Source of the DNA: Nonomuraea soli
GTDB taxonomy: Bacteria > Actinomycetota > Actinomycetes > Streptosporangiales > Streptosporangiaceae
Length of the DNA: 64,000 nt
Assembly (NCBI RefSeq): GCF_013761175.1
Contig: NZ_JACDUR010000002.1
Coordinates: forward strand, 186,001 to 250,000
Reading direction: 5' to 3'
Shown here: in pieces, positions 43,060-52,525 of the stretch
Layout: the number at the start of each line of letters is the position of its first letter
Numbering within the stretch: position 1 is the stretch's first letter
Made by a program: the position numbers and the translations under genes
The notes under the pieces: model-generated
Seen by the model: only the letters and a program-made list of their open reading frames with translations
What the model was told of the DNA's origin: nothing
Database searches by the model: none

Positions 43060-46000
43060 CGGGTTTCGGTACGGCGGCGCCGGAGCCTGGCGCGGCCGGC
43101 GCGCAGCCCCTCGCCGGAAGCGGGAGCGGGGGCCGGGGTGGCGCCGTCGTCGTGGCCGGGTGCGGCCAGCGCCGCGGCGAGGGCGGAGATCGTGGGGTGC
43201 TCGTAGAGGGTGACCAGCGGGATTGCTCCGCCCAGCCGCTCCTTGAGCCCGGCGTGCACCGTGGCCAGGGAGAACGACGTGCCGCCCAGGTCGAAGAAGT
43301 TGTCGTGCACGCCGATCGGGTCCAGGTCGAGCGCCCGCGACCAGAGCGCGGCCAGCAGCCGCTCCAGTTCCGTGCGGGGCGGCGTGACCGGCCGGTCGAG
43401 GTCCAGCCTGGGGGCGGGCAGCGCGCGGCGGTCGAGCTTGCCGCCCGCCGTGGTGGGCAGCTCGGCCAGCGGGGTCAGGACGGTCGGCACCAGGTGCGCG
43501 GGGAGCCGCTGCGCCAGGTAGTCGCGCAGGCCGGTGGGAACGGCGGGCGTCACGTAGGCGACCAGCCTGCCCTCCCAGGCGGCCACGGCCGCTCGCGCGA
43601 CGGCCGGGTGGCTGTGCAGCGCGGCCTCGACCTCGGCCGGTTCGATGCGGTGGCCGTGCACCTTGAGCTGCTCGTCGGCGCGGCCCAGGAGTTCGAGCGT
43701 GCCGTCGGCCTGCCAGCGGGCACGGTCGCCCGTGCGGTGCAGCCGCTCGCCGGGCTCGCCGTACGGGTCGGGGACGAACCGGTCGGCGGTGAGGTCGGGG
43801 CGGCCGAGGTAGCCGCGGGCCAGCCCGGCGCCGCCGATGTAGAGCTCGCCGGTGACGCCGGGCGCGACGGGTTCCAGCTCGCCGTCGAGCACCAGGGCGC
43901 GCAGGCCGGGGAGCGGCCGTCCGACTGGAACGTTCCAGTCGGCGGATCGGACCTGGTGGGCGAGGGCGGTGATGGTCGTCTCGGTGAGGCCGTAGGCGTT
44001 GACGAGCGGGACGGGAACCCGCCGGGCCCAGCGTTCCACCGCGGCGGCGTCGACGCTTTCGCTGCCGATGACGACCAGGCGCAGGCCGGGCACGTCGTGG
44101 CCGACGGTGGCGGCCCACTCCTGCCAGTAGCCGGAGGGCAGGTTCGCCACGGTGACGCGGTGGGCGGTGAGGAAGGAGGTCAGGTCCGTGGGCGCGGGCA
44201 CCGGGTCCGGGCACAGGACCACGCAGGCGCCCGCCAGCCAGGTCGGATAGAGCTCCTCGGCGGCCACGTCGAAGACCGGATTGGTGAACTGCAGGACCCG
44301 GTCGCCGGCGGTGAGCTCGAAGCGGTCGCGGATGGCCTGGGCGTGGTTGGCCAGCGCGCCGTGGGTGACGCCGACGCCCTTCGGCTCGCCGGTCGAGCCG
44401 GAGGTGAAGATCGTGTACGCGAGAGCGGCAGGATGGACAGGCTTTGGAACGCTCCAAACAGCGCTCTCGCTGGTCACCTGCTCGGCGATCAGCGTGCGGG
44501 CGCGGGCCGCCTCCAGCAGCGCCTGCCGCCGGGCGACCGGGTGCGACGGGTCGAGCGGCAGGTACGCGGCGCCCGCCCGCAGCACGCCGAGCATCGCGCA
44601 GGCGTAGCCGAGCCCGCGCGGCAGGCAGATCCCGACCACGTCCTCAGGACCCACGCCCTCGGCCTCCAGCCCGGCGGCCACCCCCGCGGAGCGGCGGTCC
44701 AGCTCGGCGTAGGTGAGCACGACGCCGTCCGCCTCGACGGCGGGAGCGTCCGGCGTGCGCAGCGCCTGCTCGGCGAAGAGCTCGGCCACGCTCCTTGCGG
44801 TGGGGTACGGTCCGGCGGTCGTGCTCCAGGAGGCGGTGACCACCGCCCGTTCGGCGTCGTCGAGCACCGGCAGCGCTCGGATCGGCGTCTCGGGGGCCTG
44901 CACCGCCGCCCTCGCGAGCCGGACGAACCGGGCGGCCAGCCGCTCGATCGTCTCGGGCTCGAACAGCTCGGCGCTGTAGTTGACCGCGACGTCGAAGTCC
45001 TCGCCCGCGCCCTTGTTGATCATGAAGTCCAGGTCGAACTTCGCCGTCGGGGTGGTCAGCATCGACACCTCGGCGGCCAGCCCGGCGAACCGCGGATCGG
45101 CCAGCCTCCGGCCGTCGAAGGTCAGCATCGCCTGGATCAGCGGCGTCCTGGACGGGTCGCGCGGCAGCCGCAGCCCGTCGACGAGCGCCTCGAAAGGCGT
45201 GTCCTGGTGTCCCAGGACCTCCAGCAACGCCCCGCGCACCCGGCGCACGACCTCGACGAAAGCCGGGTCGCCCGACAGGTCGATCCGCAGCGGCAACGTC
45301 GTGACGAACAGCCCGATCACCGGCTCCAGGTCGGGGTCGAGCCGCCCGGAGAAGGGCGTGCCGACCAGCAGTTCCCGCTGCCCCGACAGCCGGCCGAGCA
45401 GGACGGCGTAGACGGCCGTCAGCACGGCGAAGGAGGTGGTCCTGGCACTCCGGGCCAGCGTGCCCATCTCCGTGATCAGCCGCTCGGGCAGGGTGAAGGC
45501 ATGCGTGCCACCCGCCGTCCCGCGTACGGCCGGCCTGCGGTGGTCGGCGGGCAGGCCGAGCGCGGTGGGGGCGCCGGCCAGGTGGTCACGCCACCAGTCG
45601 ATCTCCTCCGGGTCCACCGGCATCTCCCGCTCGCGGGTCGCGTGCTCGGTGTACGGCACCGCCTGCACCGGCTCGATGGCCCGTCCGGAGTAGCGGTCGG
45701 CGAGCTCGTCGAACAGCAGGTGCATCGACTGGCCGTCGCACACGATGTGGTGCAGCACCACGACGAGCAGGTGGTCGTCAGGGCCGAGCCGCAGCAGGCG
45801 GGCCCTGATCAGCGGCCCCCGCTCCAGGTCGAAGGGCTCGGCCGCCCACTCGCCGGCCAGTTCTGGCGCGCCCTCCACCAGGGGGATGCCGACGGCGAGC
45901 TCCGGCAGCACCTCCTGGTACGGCTCGCCCTGGTGGGTGGGGAAGACGGTGCGCAGTGTCTCGTGCGCGGCCACGAGCCCGGTCAGCGCCCTGCGCATCG

Positions 46001-46181
46001 CCCGGACGTCGAGCGGGCCGCGCAGCCGCACGGCGAAGGGCACGTTGTACTGCGGGCTGTCCGGATGCAGACGGTCCAGCAGCCACAGGCCGCGCTGGGC
46101 GTAGGTGAGCGGCGGCCGCTCCTGCGTGTGATGCGCCTGGCTCGTCGAGCCGGACACCCGGCGGACGGATTCGTCGGGCAT
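43056..46181 (-). CDS. NRPS module C-A-PCP
   Basis: 1041 residues. The condensation domain (about 20-450) has an intact HHIVCDG. The adenylation domain has FTSGSTGEPKG, NAYGLTE (Leu replacing Pro), HRTGDRAR, GRADEQLKVHGHR and GGKLDRRAL. The carrier has its Ser in DLGGTSFSL. The hand-read pocket code is D-V-E-N-V-G-A-I-T-K; it shares E and N with ornithine-type codes but matches none I know, so the substrate is open. An Arg-rich tail ends the protein. As first gene of the operon it follows a 203-bp region; GAGGAG lies 11 bases before the ATG. Confidence 0.93.
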   Translation of the reverse strand: MPDESVRRVSGSTSQAHHTQERPPLTYAQRGLWLLDRLHPDSPQYNVPFAVRLRGPLDVRAMRRALTGLVAAHETLRTVFPTHQGEPYQEVLPELAVGIPLVEGAPELAGEWAAEPFDLERGPLIRARLLRLGPDDHLLVVVLHHIVCDGQSMHLLFDELADRYSGRAIEPVQAVPYTEHATREREMPVDPEEIDWWRDHLAGAPTALGLPADHRRPAVRGTAGGTHAFTLPERLITEMGTLARSARTTSFAVLTAVYAVLLGRLSGQRELLVGTPFSGRLDPDLEPVIGLFVTTLPLRIDLSGDPAFVEVVRRVRGALLEVLGHQDTPFEALVDGLRLPRDPSRTPLIQAMLTFDGRRLADPRFAGLAAEVSMLTTPTAKFDLDFMINKGAGEDFDVAVNYSAELFEPETIERLAARFVRLARAAVQAPETPIRALPVLDDAERAVVTASWSTTAGPYPTARSVAELFAEQALRTPDAPAVEADGVVLTYAELDRRSAGVAAGLEAEGVGPEDVVGICLPRGLGYACAMLGVLRAGAAYLPLDPSHPVARRQALLEAARARTLIAEQVTSESAVWSVPKPVHPAALAYTIFTSGSTGEPKGVGVTHGALANHAQAIRDRFELTAGDRVLQFTNPVFDVAAEELYPTWLAGACVVLCPDPVPAPTDLTSFLTAHRVTVANLPSGYWQEWAATVGHDVPGLRLVVIGSESVDAAAVERWARRVPVPLVNAYGLTETTITALAHQVRSADWNVPVGRPLPGLRALVLDGELEPVAPGVTGELYIGGAGLARGYLGRPDLTADRFVPDPYGEPGERLHRTGDRARWQADGTLELLGRADEQLKVHGHRIEPAEVEAALHSHPAVARAAVAAWEGRLVAYVTPAVPTGLRDYLAQRLPAHLVPTVLTPLAELPTTAGGKLDRRALPAPRLDLDRPVTPPRTELERLLAALWSRALDLDPIGVHDNFFDLGGTSFSLATVHAGLKERLGGAIPLVTLYEHPTISALAAALAAPGHDDGATPAPAPASGEGLRAGRARLRRRRTETR

Positions 46182-46384
46182 GGTAAACGGAACTCCTCGA
46201 TCTAGGGGATGGGCGCATCGTGGCGGCGACGCTGCGTCGTGCGACCCCGCAAGAGGTATCCCGCGACACTTGCAGGCCGGTTAAAGCCGACATGTGTCCC
46301 GCATACAGCTGGGATGGCTGAAATGAGGCCCGATGAGAAAGGCGACCCGTACTTTTACCTAGTTGACCGGCACGACGGCGGGGC
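46182..46384 (-). promoter_or_regulatory. Promoter region of the NRPS/PKS operon
   Basis: This 203-bp stretch between the LacI stop and the NRPS start has no gene. On the minus strand TTTAAC (46280-46285) and GGATAC (46256-46261) are 18 bp apart and could form a promoter with a leader of about 70 bases; the match is weak. No terminator after the LacI gene is evident, so read-through from it is possible. Confidence 0.3.
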
Positions 46385-47389
46385 TCAGCGGCCGGGGGCC
46401 GGGCCGCTGCTGTCGCGGGCGACGAGGGTGGAGCGCAGCAGCTGCAGCGAATTGACCGGTCGTCTGCCCTCCTGGACGGCCCGCAGCAGGAGCTCGATCG
46501 CCTGCCTGGCCATCTCGCGTCCGGGCGCGGCGACCGTGGTGAGGGCCGGGTGCGTGTGCCGTACCTCCTCGATGTCGTCGTGGCCCACGATCGACAGGTC
46601 CCCCGGCACCGAGCGTCCGGAGAGCCGGGCGGCCTCGAGGGCGCCGAGGGCGATGGTGTCGTAGGTCGCGAAGATGGCGGTCAGCCCGGGATCGGCGGCC
46701 AGTGCGGCCCTGGCCGCGGTGAAGCCCCCGAAGACCGTGGGCTCGGGCGGCGTGAAGATCGCCGAGGGAGGCACGGTGAGCCCGTCGCGGGCGAAGGCGC
46801 GGACGAAGCCGTCGATGCGGCTGGCATGGACCGGGCTCGACAGGATCGCGACCCGCTCGTGGCCGAGGTCGCGAAGGTGGCGCCCGGCCAGGTACCCGGC
46901 CTGCTCGTAGTCGAGCGTGATCACCGGCAGCGTGTCGGGGACCTCGGTCTCCCAGGCGCACAGCGCCACCGGGAAGCGGGCGTCGGCCAGCAGCGGCAGG
47001 TGGTCGTTGAGCCCGTTGTCGCCCGCGATCAGCAGCGCGTCGACGGATCGGCTCGACAGGCTCGCGAAGTGGGCGCGCGCGCGTTCGGAGTCCTGGCGGG
47101 TGGTGCACAGCAGCAGGTGGTAGCCGTGCTCCTCCAGGACGTTCTCGGCCTCCTCGACGACGGTCGCGTAGAAGGCGCTGGTCACCGTGGGTACGAGGAG
47201 GCCGACGGTCATGGTGGTGCCGGTGGCCAGCGATCGGGCGACGATGTTGGGCGTGTAGCCGAGTTCGGCGATGGCGGCGCGCACCTTGGCGGCGGTGGCG
47301 GGGCTGACCCGCACGCGGCCGGTGACCACGTTGGACACCGTCTGCTTGGTGACGCCCGCGCGCTCGGCGACCTCCCGCATCGTGACCAC
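46385..47389 (-). CDS. LacI-family transcriptional regulator
   Basis: 334 residues. The helix-turn-helix (MREVAERAGVTKQTVSNVVTG) and hinge helix (NIVARSLATG) precede a sugar-binding domain that ends in a typical SIVGHDDIEEVRHTHPALTTV segment. GTG at 47389 has AGGAGG just upstream; the ATG three codons later is also possible. It is divergent from a carbohydrate ABC operon and probably represses it until its sugar is present. Candidate palindromic sites lie in the shared 195-bp region. It is also transcribed toward the NRPS operon, but a role there is unsupported. Confidence 0.92.
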   Translation of the reverse strand: MVTMREVAERAGVTKQTVSNVVTGRVRVSPATAAKVRAAIAELGYTPNIVARSLATGTTMTVGLLVPTVTSAFYATVVEEAENVLEEHGYHLLLCTTRQDSERARAHFASLSSRSVDALLIAGDNGLNDHLPLLADARFPVALCAWETEVPDTLPVITLDYEQAGYLAGRHLRDLGHERVAILSSPVHASRIDGFVRAFARDGLTVPPSAIFTPPEPTVFGGFTAARAALAADPGLTAIFATYDTIALGALEAARLSGRSVPGDLSIVGHDDIEEVRHTHPALTTVAAPGREMARQAIELLLRAVQEGRRPVNSLQLLRSTLVARDSSGPAPGR

Positions 47390-47403
47390 GCTCGCCTCCT
47401 CGG

Positions 47404-47415
47404 TTGATCGGTCAA
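47404..47415. promoter_or_regulatory. Candidate LacI operator 1
   Basis: TTGATCGGTCAA differs by one base from the palindrome TTGACCGGTCAA. It lies 15 bases upstream of the LacI GTG, placed to allow autoregulation. A matching site occurs at 47514-47525. Confidence 0.5.
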
Positions 47416-47451
47416 ACGGCTGGAGCGTGATCAGCCTAGGCCATGCGCGCT

Positions 47452-47465
47452 GGAATGCGCATTCC
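47452..47465. promoter_or_regulatory. Perfect 14-bp palindrome in the LacI / ABC divergent region
   Basis: GGAATGCGCATTCC is identical to its reverse complement, with the central CG usual for LacI-family sites. It lies midway between the two divergent genes. It differs in sequence from the TTGACCGGTCAA-like sites, so either it or they may be the true operator, or a second regulator acts here. Confidence 0.5.
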
Positions 47466-47509
47466 TGAGCTGTGGCAGGGGCTCTTGGTCACAAACTTGC
47501 ATCACCGTC

Positions 47510-47539
47510 TTGTTTGACCGGTAAAAAATGGCCTACAGT
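47510..47539 (+). promoter_or_regulatory. Promoter of the ABC operon overlapping candidate LacI operator 2
   Basis: TTGTTT (47510-47515) and TACAGT (47534-47539) are 18 bp apart and could be the -35 and -10. The spacer contains TTGACCGGTAAA (47514-47525), one base from the palindrome TTGACCGGTCAA. A repressor bound there would cover the promoter. Confidence 0.5.
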
Positions 47540-47584
47540 CCGGGCAGCCGTGACACCCCCCACGAGAAGACAGGCGGTACCCCC

Positions 47585-48904
47585 ATGAGCCCCATCTCCT
47601 CTCGTCTCGCCGCCGGCGCCCTGGTCCTCGGACTGGTCACCGCCTGCGGCGGCGACCCTGCGCCCCAGGGAGCCGCTCAGGCAGCCTCGAAGGAACTCGT
47701 CTACTGGTCCATGTGGAAGCAGGGCGAACCCCAGCAGGTCGCCCTGCAGGCGGCGATCGAGCGGTTCACCAAGGACACCGGCATCAAGGTCAGCGTCGAA
47801 TGGGCCGGCCGCGACGTCGTCAAGCAGAAGCTGCCCGCCGCGCTGACCACCTCCAAGGTGCCCGACGTCGTCGACCAGTCCGACGACACCATCCGGCCGT
47901 TCATGGTCACGCCGGGCGTGGCGCGCGGGCTGGGCAAGGTCTACGAGGCCGACGTGCCGGGCGAGCCGGGCAAGAAGGTCAAGGACGTCATCCCCGCCAA
48001 GTACACCCAGAGCCCCGCACTCAAGCTGGCCTCCGGCGAGCCGTACATGGTGCCCTACAGCGTCGCCGGCATCGGGCTCTTCTACGACGCCGCCGCGCTG
48101 CCCGAGGTGGCCGCGGCGCCGCCCAAGGACTGGGCCTCCTTCACCGCCCTGCTCGACAGGCTCAAGGCCGGCGGCGCGATGGCGCCGATCACGGCGGACG
48201 GCGAGCAGTACTGGTCCGACTCCTACTGGATGAACTACTACCTCTACCGCACCATCGGCGCCGACGGCCTCAAGGCCGTCGCCGAGGACCGCACCGGCGA
48301 GGCCTGGAGGAAGCCCGAAGTGCTGGCCGCCGCCCAGCAGATCGAGAAATTCGCCAGGCAGGGCTACCTGCTCAAGGGCTACGACGCCAGCAAGTACCCC
48401 GAGCAGCAGAAGAACTGGGCGCAGAACAAGGCCGCCTTCATGATCATGGGTTCGTGGTTGCCCGGCGAGGTGGGCACCTACGCCAAGCCCGGCTTCAAGC
48501 CCGCCTCGATGCCCTTCCCCAAGGTCGGCGGACCGGCCCAGGGCGAGGAGGTCGTGCAGTTCGGCTTCGCGATGCCCACCAAGGCGAAGAACGTCGAGGC
48601 GGGCGAGCGTTTCATCGCCCACCTCACGAGCAAGACCTTCGCCGACGACCTCGCCAGGACCGCCTCGGTGCTGTCGCCGCGCGAGGACGCGGTCGTGCCC
48701 GAGGCGCTGGCCGGGCTGAAGAAGCAGCTCGACGGCGTCGCGGCGACCTACCCGTTCGCCGCGGGCCTGAGCGTGCCGGGCTGGGCCGACAAGGTCTACT
48801 ACTCCACGCTGGGCGAGCTGTTCAACGGCAAGCTCTCCGCTCAGGAGTTCGTCGACAAGATCGCCGGCGTGCAGGCCGAGTTCTGGAAGAACCAGGGCAA
48901 CTGA
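47585..48904 (+). CDS. Carbohydrate ABC transporter substrate-binding lipoprotein
   Basis: 439 residues of the extracellular solute-binding family 1 (MalE-like). A signal peptide with lipobox LVTACGG places the lipid anchor near residue 21. The mature part has VYWSMWKQGEPQQ, a central YMVPYSVAGIGLFYD typical for sugar binders, and a Trp/Tyr-rich cleft segment YWSDSYWMNYYLY. It delivers an oligosaccharide or glycoside to the two following permeases. The stop overlaps the next start by one base (TGATG). Confidence 0.93.
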   Translation: MSPISSRLAAGALVLGLVTACGGDPAPQGAAQAASKELVYWSMWKQGEPQQVALQAAIERFTKDTGIKVSVEWAGRDVVKQKLPAALTTSKVPDVVDQSDDTIRPFMVTPGVARGLGKVYEADVPGEPGKKVKDVIPAKYTQSPALKLASGEPYMVPYSVAGIGLFYDAAALPEVAAAPPKDWASFTALLDRLKAGGAMAPITADGEQYWSDSYWMNYYLYRTIGADGLKAVAEDRTGEAWRKPEVLAAAQQIEKFARQGYLLKGYDASKYPEQQKNWAQNKAAFMIMGSWLPGEVGTYAKPGFKPASMPFPKVGGPAQGEEVVQFGFAMPTKAKNVEAGERFIAHLTSKTFADDLARTASVLSPREDAVVPEALAGLKKQLDGVAATYPFAAGLSVPGWADKVYYSTLGELFNGKLSAQEFVDKIAGVQAEFWKNQGN

Positions 48905-49794
48905 TGATCTCCAGGTCCCGGCAGCGCGCCTTCGTCCCCATGGTCGCCCCGGCCTTCGCCTTCCTGCTGACGTTCGTCCTCGGACCGGCCCTCTACGCGG
49001 TCTGGATCAGCCTGCAGGAGACCGCGGGGTACGGCGAGGCGAGGTTCGTCGGCCTGCGCAACTACGTGCGCCTGGTGGGAGACCCGATCTTCCACCAGGC
49101 CCTGCTGAACACGCTGAAGCTGCTCGTGATCGCGGGAGGGGCGACCTTCCTCATCGGCTTCGCGCTGACGATGGTGCTCAGGGAGATGCGCGGCAGGCTC
49201 ATCGCGCGCAACGTGCTGTTCTTTCCCAACATCGTCAGCGCGCTGGTCCCGGCGATCGTGGCGGGATTCCTGTTCAACCCCGACGGCCTGGTCAACACGA
49301 TCCTGCGCGGCGTGTTCGGCGTCGAGGACCCGCCCAAGTGGCTGTCGGTCGACAACACCTTCGCCCTCATCATGATCGTCGCGATCTGGGCGGCCGTCGG
49401 CTACTACACCACCATCATCATGGCCGCCGTCGACCGCATCCCCCGCTACTTCTACGAGGACTGCGCCCTCATGGGAGCCAACGCCTGGCAGCGCATGCGG
49501 CACGTCACGATCCCGCTCAGCTGGGACGTCTTCAGCGTCTGCGCCCTGCTGTGGACGATCAGCTCGATCAAGGTGTTCGAGCTGGTCCTGGTCTTCGGCG
49601 GCGGCACGGCGGGCATGCCGCCGAACAAGACCTGGACCGTCGCGCTGTACAGCTACGCCGCCACCTACGGCGGCAGCGGCTCGCCGCCCGAGCTCGGGAT
49701 GACCGCCGCCAGCGCCCTGTTCAGCCTCCTCATCGCGGCCCTGATCGTGCTGCTGCTGCGGCGCGCCCTCGACCGTGAAGCCATCCAGTTCTAG
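48904..49794 (+). CDS. Carbohydrate ABC transporter permease (MalF-like)
   Basis: 296 residues with six membrane helices and the cytoplasmic EAA-type loop YEDCALMGANAWQRMRHVTIPL, in which the usual EAA is EDC. It pairs with the next gene in the CUT1 type of importer. ATG is one base inside the stop of the binding-protein gene. No ATPase gene is in the operon; CUT1 systems in actinomycetes often share one MsiK-type ATPase encoded elsewhere. Confidence 0.92.
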   Translation: MISRSRQRAFVPMVAPAFAFLLTFVLGPALYAVWISLQETAGYGEARFVGLRNYVRLVGDPIFHQALLNTLKLLVIAGGATFLIGFALTMVLREMRGRLIARNVLFFPNIVSALVPAIVAGFLFNPDGLVNTILRGVFGVEDPPKWLSVDNTFALIMIVAIWAAVGYYTTIIMAAVDRIPRYFYEDCALMGANAWQRMRHVTIPLSWDVFSVCALLWTISSIKVFELVLVFGGGTAGMPPNKTWTVALYSYAATYGGSGSPPELGMTAASALFSLLIAALIVLLLRRALDREAIQF

Positions 49795-49811
49795 AAGGAG
49801 GTGCCGTAACC

Positions 49812-50642
49812 GTGAGGACGACGCGCTCGCTCGCGCCCATGCGGGCGGCGGTCTGGACGATCGTCGCCGCCAACGTGGCCCTGCTGGCCTGGGTCGTGAT
49901 CACGTCGCTGAAGACCACCAGGGACGTCTTCGACCACCCGTGGCGGCTGCCGATCCCGCCGACGCTCGACAACTACCTCACTGCGCTCGAGGTGGGCAAC
50001 TTCGGCAGGGCGGCGGTCAACAGCGTGATCGTCGGCCTGGTGTCGTCGGTGCTGGCCGTCGTGATCGCCGCACCGGCCGCCTACGCGCTGAGCCGGACGA
50101 TGAACCGGGCGGGACGGCCGCTGACGCTGCTGTTCGCGCTCGGCACCGGCGTGCCGACGCAGGTCATCCTGCTGCCGATCTTCCTGATGCTCAGCAGCCT
50201 CGAACTGACCTCGACGCTGACCGGGCTGACCCTCGCCTACATCGGCACCGCCATGCCCTTCACCGTCTTCCTGCTCACGGGCTTCTTCCGGTCGCTGCCG
50301 GGTGAGCTGGAGGAGGCCGCCGCACTCGACGGCGCCGGGGCGTGGACGACGTTCCTGCGGGTCGTGCTGCCGGTCGCCCGGCCCGGCCTGGTCACCGTCT
50401 TCGTCCTGCAGCTCATCGTCTCCTGGAACGAGACGATGCTGGCGCTGGTACTGATGCAGGAGACCGAGAGGGAGACGCTCCCGGTGGCGCTGATCGGGTT
50501 CGCGCAGCAACAGCAGTACACCGGCACCAACTGGGGCGGTATGTTCGCGGGCATCTGCGTCGTCGTGCTCCCGATGATCGCGCTGTTCGCCTGGGTGGGG
50601 CGCCGGGTCACCGACGGATTGACCTTGGGGATGGGCAAATGA
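49812..50642 (+). CDS. Carbohydrate ABC transporter permease (MalG-like)
   Basis: 276 residues with six membrane helices and a clear EAA loop (LEEAAALDGAGAWTTFLRVVLP). It completes the permease pair. GTG at 49812 is preceded by a strong AAGGAGGT nine bases away. The stop overlaps the ATG of the next gene (ATGA), coupling it to the DUF5107 protein. The C-terminal region AALIGFAQQQQYTGTNWG is typical of MalG-type subunits. Confidence 0.92.
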   Translation: MRTTRSLAPMRAAVWTIVAANVALLAWVVITSLKTTRDVFDHPWRLPIPPTLDNYLTALEVGNFGRAAVNSVIVGLVSSVLAVVIAAPAAYALSRTMNRAGRPLTLLFALGTGVPTQVILLPIFLMLSSLELTSTLTGLTLAYIGTAMPFTVFLLTGFFRSLPGELEEAAALDGAGAWTTFLRVVLPVARPGLVTVFVLQLIVSWNETMLALVLMQETERETLPVALIGFAQQQQYTGTNWGGMFAGICVVVLPMIALFAWVGRRVTDGLTLGMGK

Positions 50643-52525
50643 CCACGACGGTCCGCCAGATCACGCTCAGGATGCCGGTCGCGCGGGTGGGACCCGACAA
50701 CCCCCTGCCGCCGCTGGGCGGTCCGGGCGAGGTCCACACCACGCCCGTGCCCGCGGACGTGCCCGGCGACATGGCCTTCCAGCTCGGGTACGGCAGGCTC
50801 GCCTCCGTCCTGCCGTACCTCGTGCAGGACGGCTACGGCAGAGTACGGCAGGAGCGTGAGGTCGAGGCGCTCGAGCTCGGCAACGGCAGGCTGACCGCCA
50901 CCATCCTGCCGGGACTGGGCGGGCGCCTGGCGTCCCTGGTCCACCGCGACCACGGCGAGCTGCTCTACCGCAACCCCGTCCTGCAACCGGCCAACTTCGG
51001 CCTGACCGGCGCCTGGTTCTCCGGCGGCGTGGAGTGGAACAGCGGCTCCACCGGGCACACCGCCCAGTCGTGCCGCCCGCTGTTCGCCGCACGGCTCCCC
51101 GCGCCGGACGGCACCCCGATGGTGCGCCTGTGGGAGTGGGAGCGCACCAGGGACCTGCCCTACCAGGTCGACTTCTGGCTGCCCGACGACGGCGACTTCC
51201 TGTTCGTCGGCGTGCGCGTGCGCAACCCGCACGATCACGAGGTCCCGGCCTACTGGTGGTCGAACATCGCGGTCCCCGAGTCCGAGGACACCCGGGTCCT
51301 GGCCCCCGCCGAGCGCGCCTGGCACTTCGGCTACGCGGGACGGCTGCACGACGTGCCGATCCCCGCCTGGGAGGGCCTGGACCGCAGTTACCCGGCACGC
51401 GCGGGGCAGGCCGCCGACTACTTCTTCGAGCTGGAGGAGCGCAGGCGCTGGATCGCCGCGCTCGACGGCTCGGGCCGCGGCCTGGTGCAGACCTCGACCG
51501 CAGTCCTGCGGGGGCGCAAGCTCTTCCTGTGGGGCAGGGGCGCGGGCGGGCGGCGCTGGCAGGAGTGGCTCACCGAGCCGGGCACGGGCGGCTACCTGGA
51601 GATCCAGGCCGGGCTGGCCCGCACCCAGCTGGAGCACGTGCCGCTGCCGGGCGGTGAGGCGTTCTCGTGGCTGGAGGCGTACGGGCCGCTCGAAGCCGAC
51701 GCTCGGGCGGTGCACGGCGACGACTGGGGGCAGGCGGTGCGTGCCGCCGAGGACGCGCTCGAGCGGCGGCTTCCCGCCGTGGAGGTGGACGCCGCCTACA
51801 AGGCGTGGCTCGGCTGCGCCGACCGGGCTCCGGCCGAAACGCTGGCGGCCGGATCCGGGTGGGGGGCGCTGGAGGTGGCGCGGACCGGGGCGGCGACGCC
51901 GGGGACGCCGTTCCCCGCGCTCACGCTGGGGCCGGAGCAGGAACCGTGGCGGGCGCTGCTGGCCACCGGCGCCATGCCGGACAGCGAGACAGGACCCGGC
52001 CCCAGCCTCGTCTCGGCCGGGTGGCGGCGGCTGCTGGAGCGGGCGCCGCGGACCTGGACGACGGCCTACCACCTCGGGGTGGCGCTGTGGCACCGCGGTG
52101 ATCGCGAGGCCGCCGAGCGGGCCTGGCGCCGCTCGATCGCCCTGCGCCCCACGCCGTGGGCGCTGCGGTGCCTGGCGATCGCGACCGGCGAGTCGGGCCT
52201 GTACCTGGAGGCCCTGGAGTCGGCGAGCGAGCCCCTGTACGGCGCGCTGGCACTGGAGGGCGCCCAGGCGCTGCTCGCCGCCGGGCAGGCCGACCGGGCC
52301 CTCGACGTGCTGGCGACACTGCCGCACACCGGGCGGGTGAACCTGCTCAGGGCGCGGGCACTGATCGCCCAGGGCGACACGGCCGCGGCGCGGGCGATCT
52401 TCGACGCCGGATTCGAGGTGACCGACCTGCGGGAAGGGGAGAGCGCCCTGCACGAGACCTGGGCGGCGCTCACCGGCGAGCCGCTGCCGGAACGCTACGA
52501 CTTCCGCATGCACCCCGAGGCCTAG
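50639..52525 (+). CDS. DUF5107-domain protein with TPR-like C-terminal region
   Basis: 628 residues without a signal peptide. The N-terminal half (about 65-345) fits the DUF5107 beta-sandwich, related to galactose-mutarotase-like folds (TILPGLGGRLASLVHRDHG, FSGGVEWNSG, YWWSNIAVPES). The C-terminal part (about 480-610) has helical repeats with TPR character (TTAYHLGVALWHRGDREAAERAWRRSI). Such proteins sit beside sugar ABC genes and may process or bind the imported sugar; no catalytic activity can be assigned. It is coupled to the permease (ATGA), and its TAG shares the palindrome CTAG with the stop of the convergent gene. Confidence 0.82.
   Translation: MTTTVRQITLRMPVARVGPDNPLPPLGGPGEVHTTPVPADVPGDMAFQLGYGRLASVLPYLVQDGYGRVRQEREVEALELGNGRLTATILPGLGGRLASLVHRDHGELLYRNPVLQPANFGLTGAWFSGGVEWNSGSTGHTAQSCRPLFAARLPAPDGTPMVRLWEWERTRDLPYQVDFWLPDDGDFLFVGVRVRNPHDHEVPAYWWSNIAVPESEDTRVLAPAERAWHFGYAGRLHDVPIPAWEGLDRSYPARAGQAADYFFELEERRRWIAALDGSGRGLVQTSTAVLRGRKLFLWGRGAGGRRWQEWLTEPGTGGYLEIQAGLARTQLEHVPLPGGEAFSWLEAYGPLEADARAVHGDDWGQAVRAAEDALERRLPAVEVDAAYKAWLGCADRAPAETLAAGSGWGALEVARTGAATPGTPFPALTLGPEQEPWRALLATGAMPDSETGPGPSLVSAGWRRLLERAPRTWTTAYHLGVALWHRGDREAAERAWRRSIALRPTPWALRCLAIATGESGLYLEALESASEPLYGALALEGAQALLAAGQADRALDVLATLPHTGRVNLLRARALIAQGDTAAARAIFDAGFEVTDLREGESALHETWAALTGEPLPERYDFRMHPEA

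Noticed and set aside
46360..46375. TTGACCGG near the end of the LacI gene as a third LacI operator controlling the NRPS operon
   Set aside because: Only the left half matches the candidate palindrome; eight identical bases are weak evidence in this sequence.
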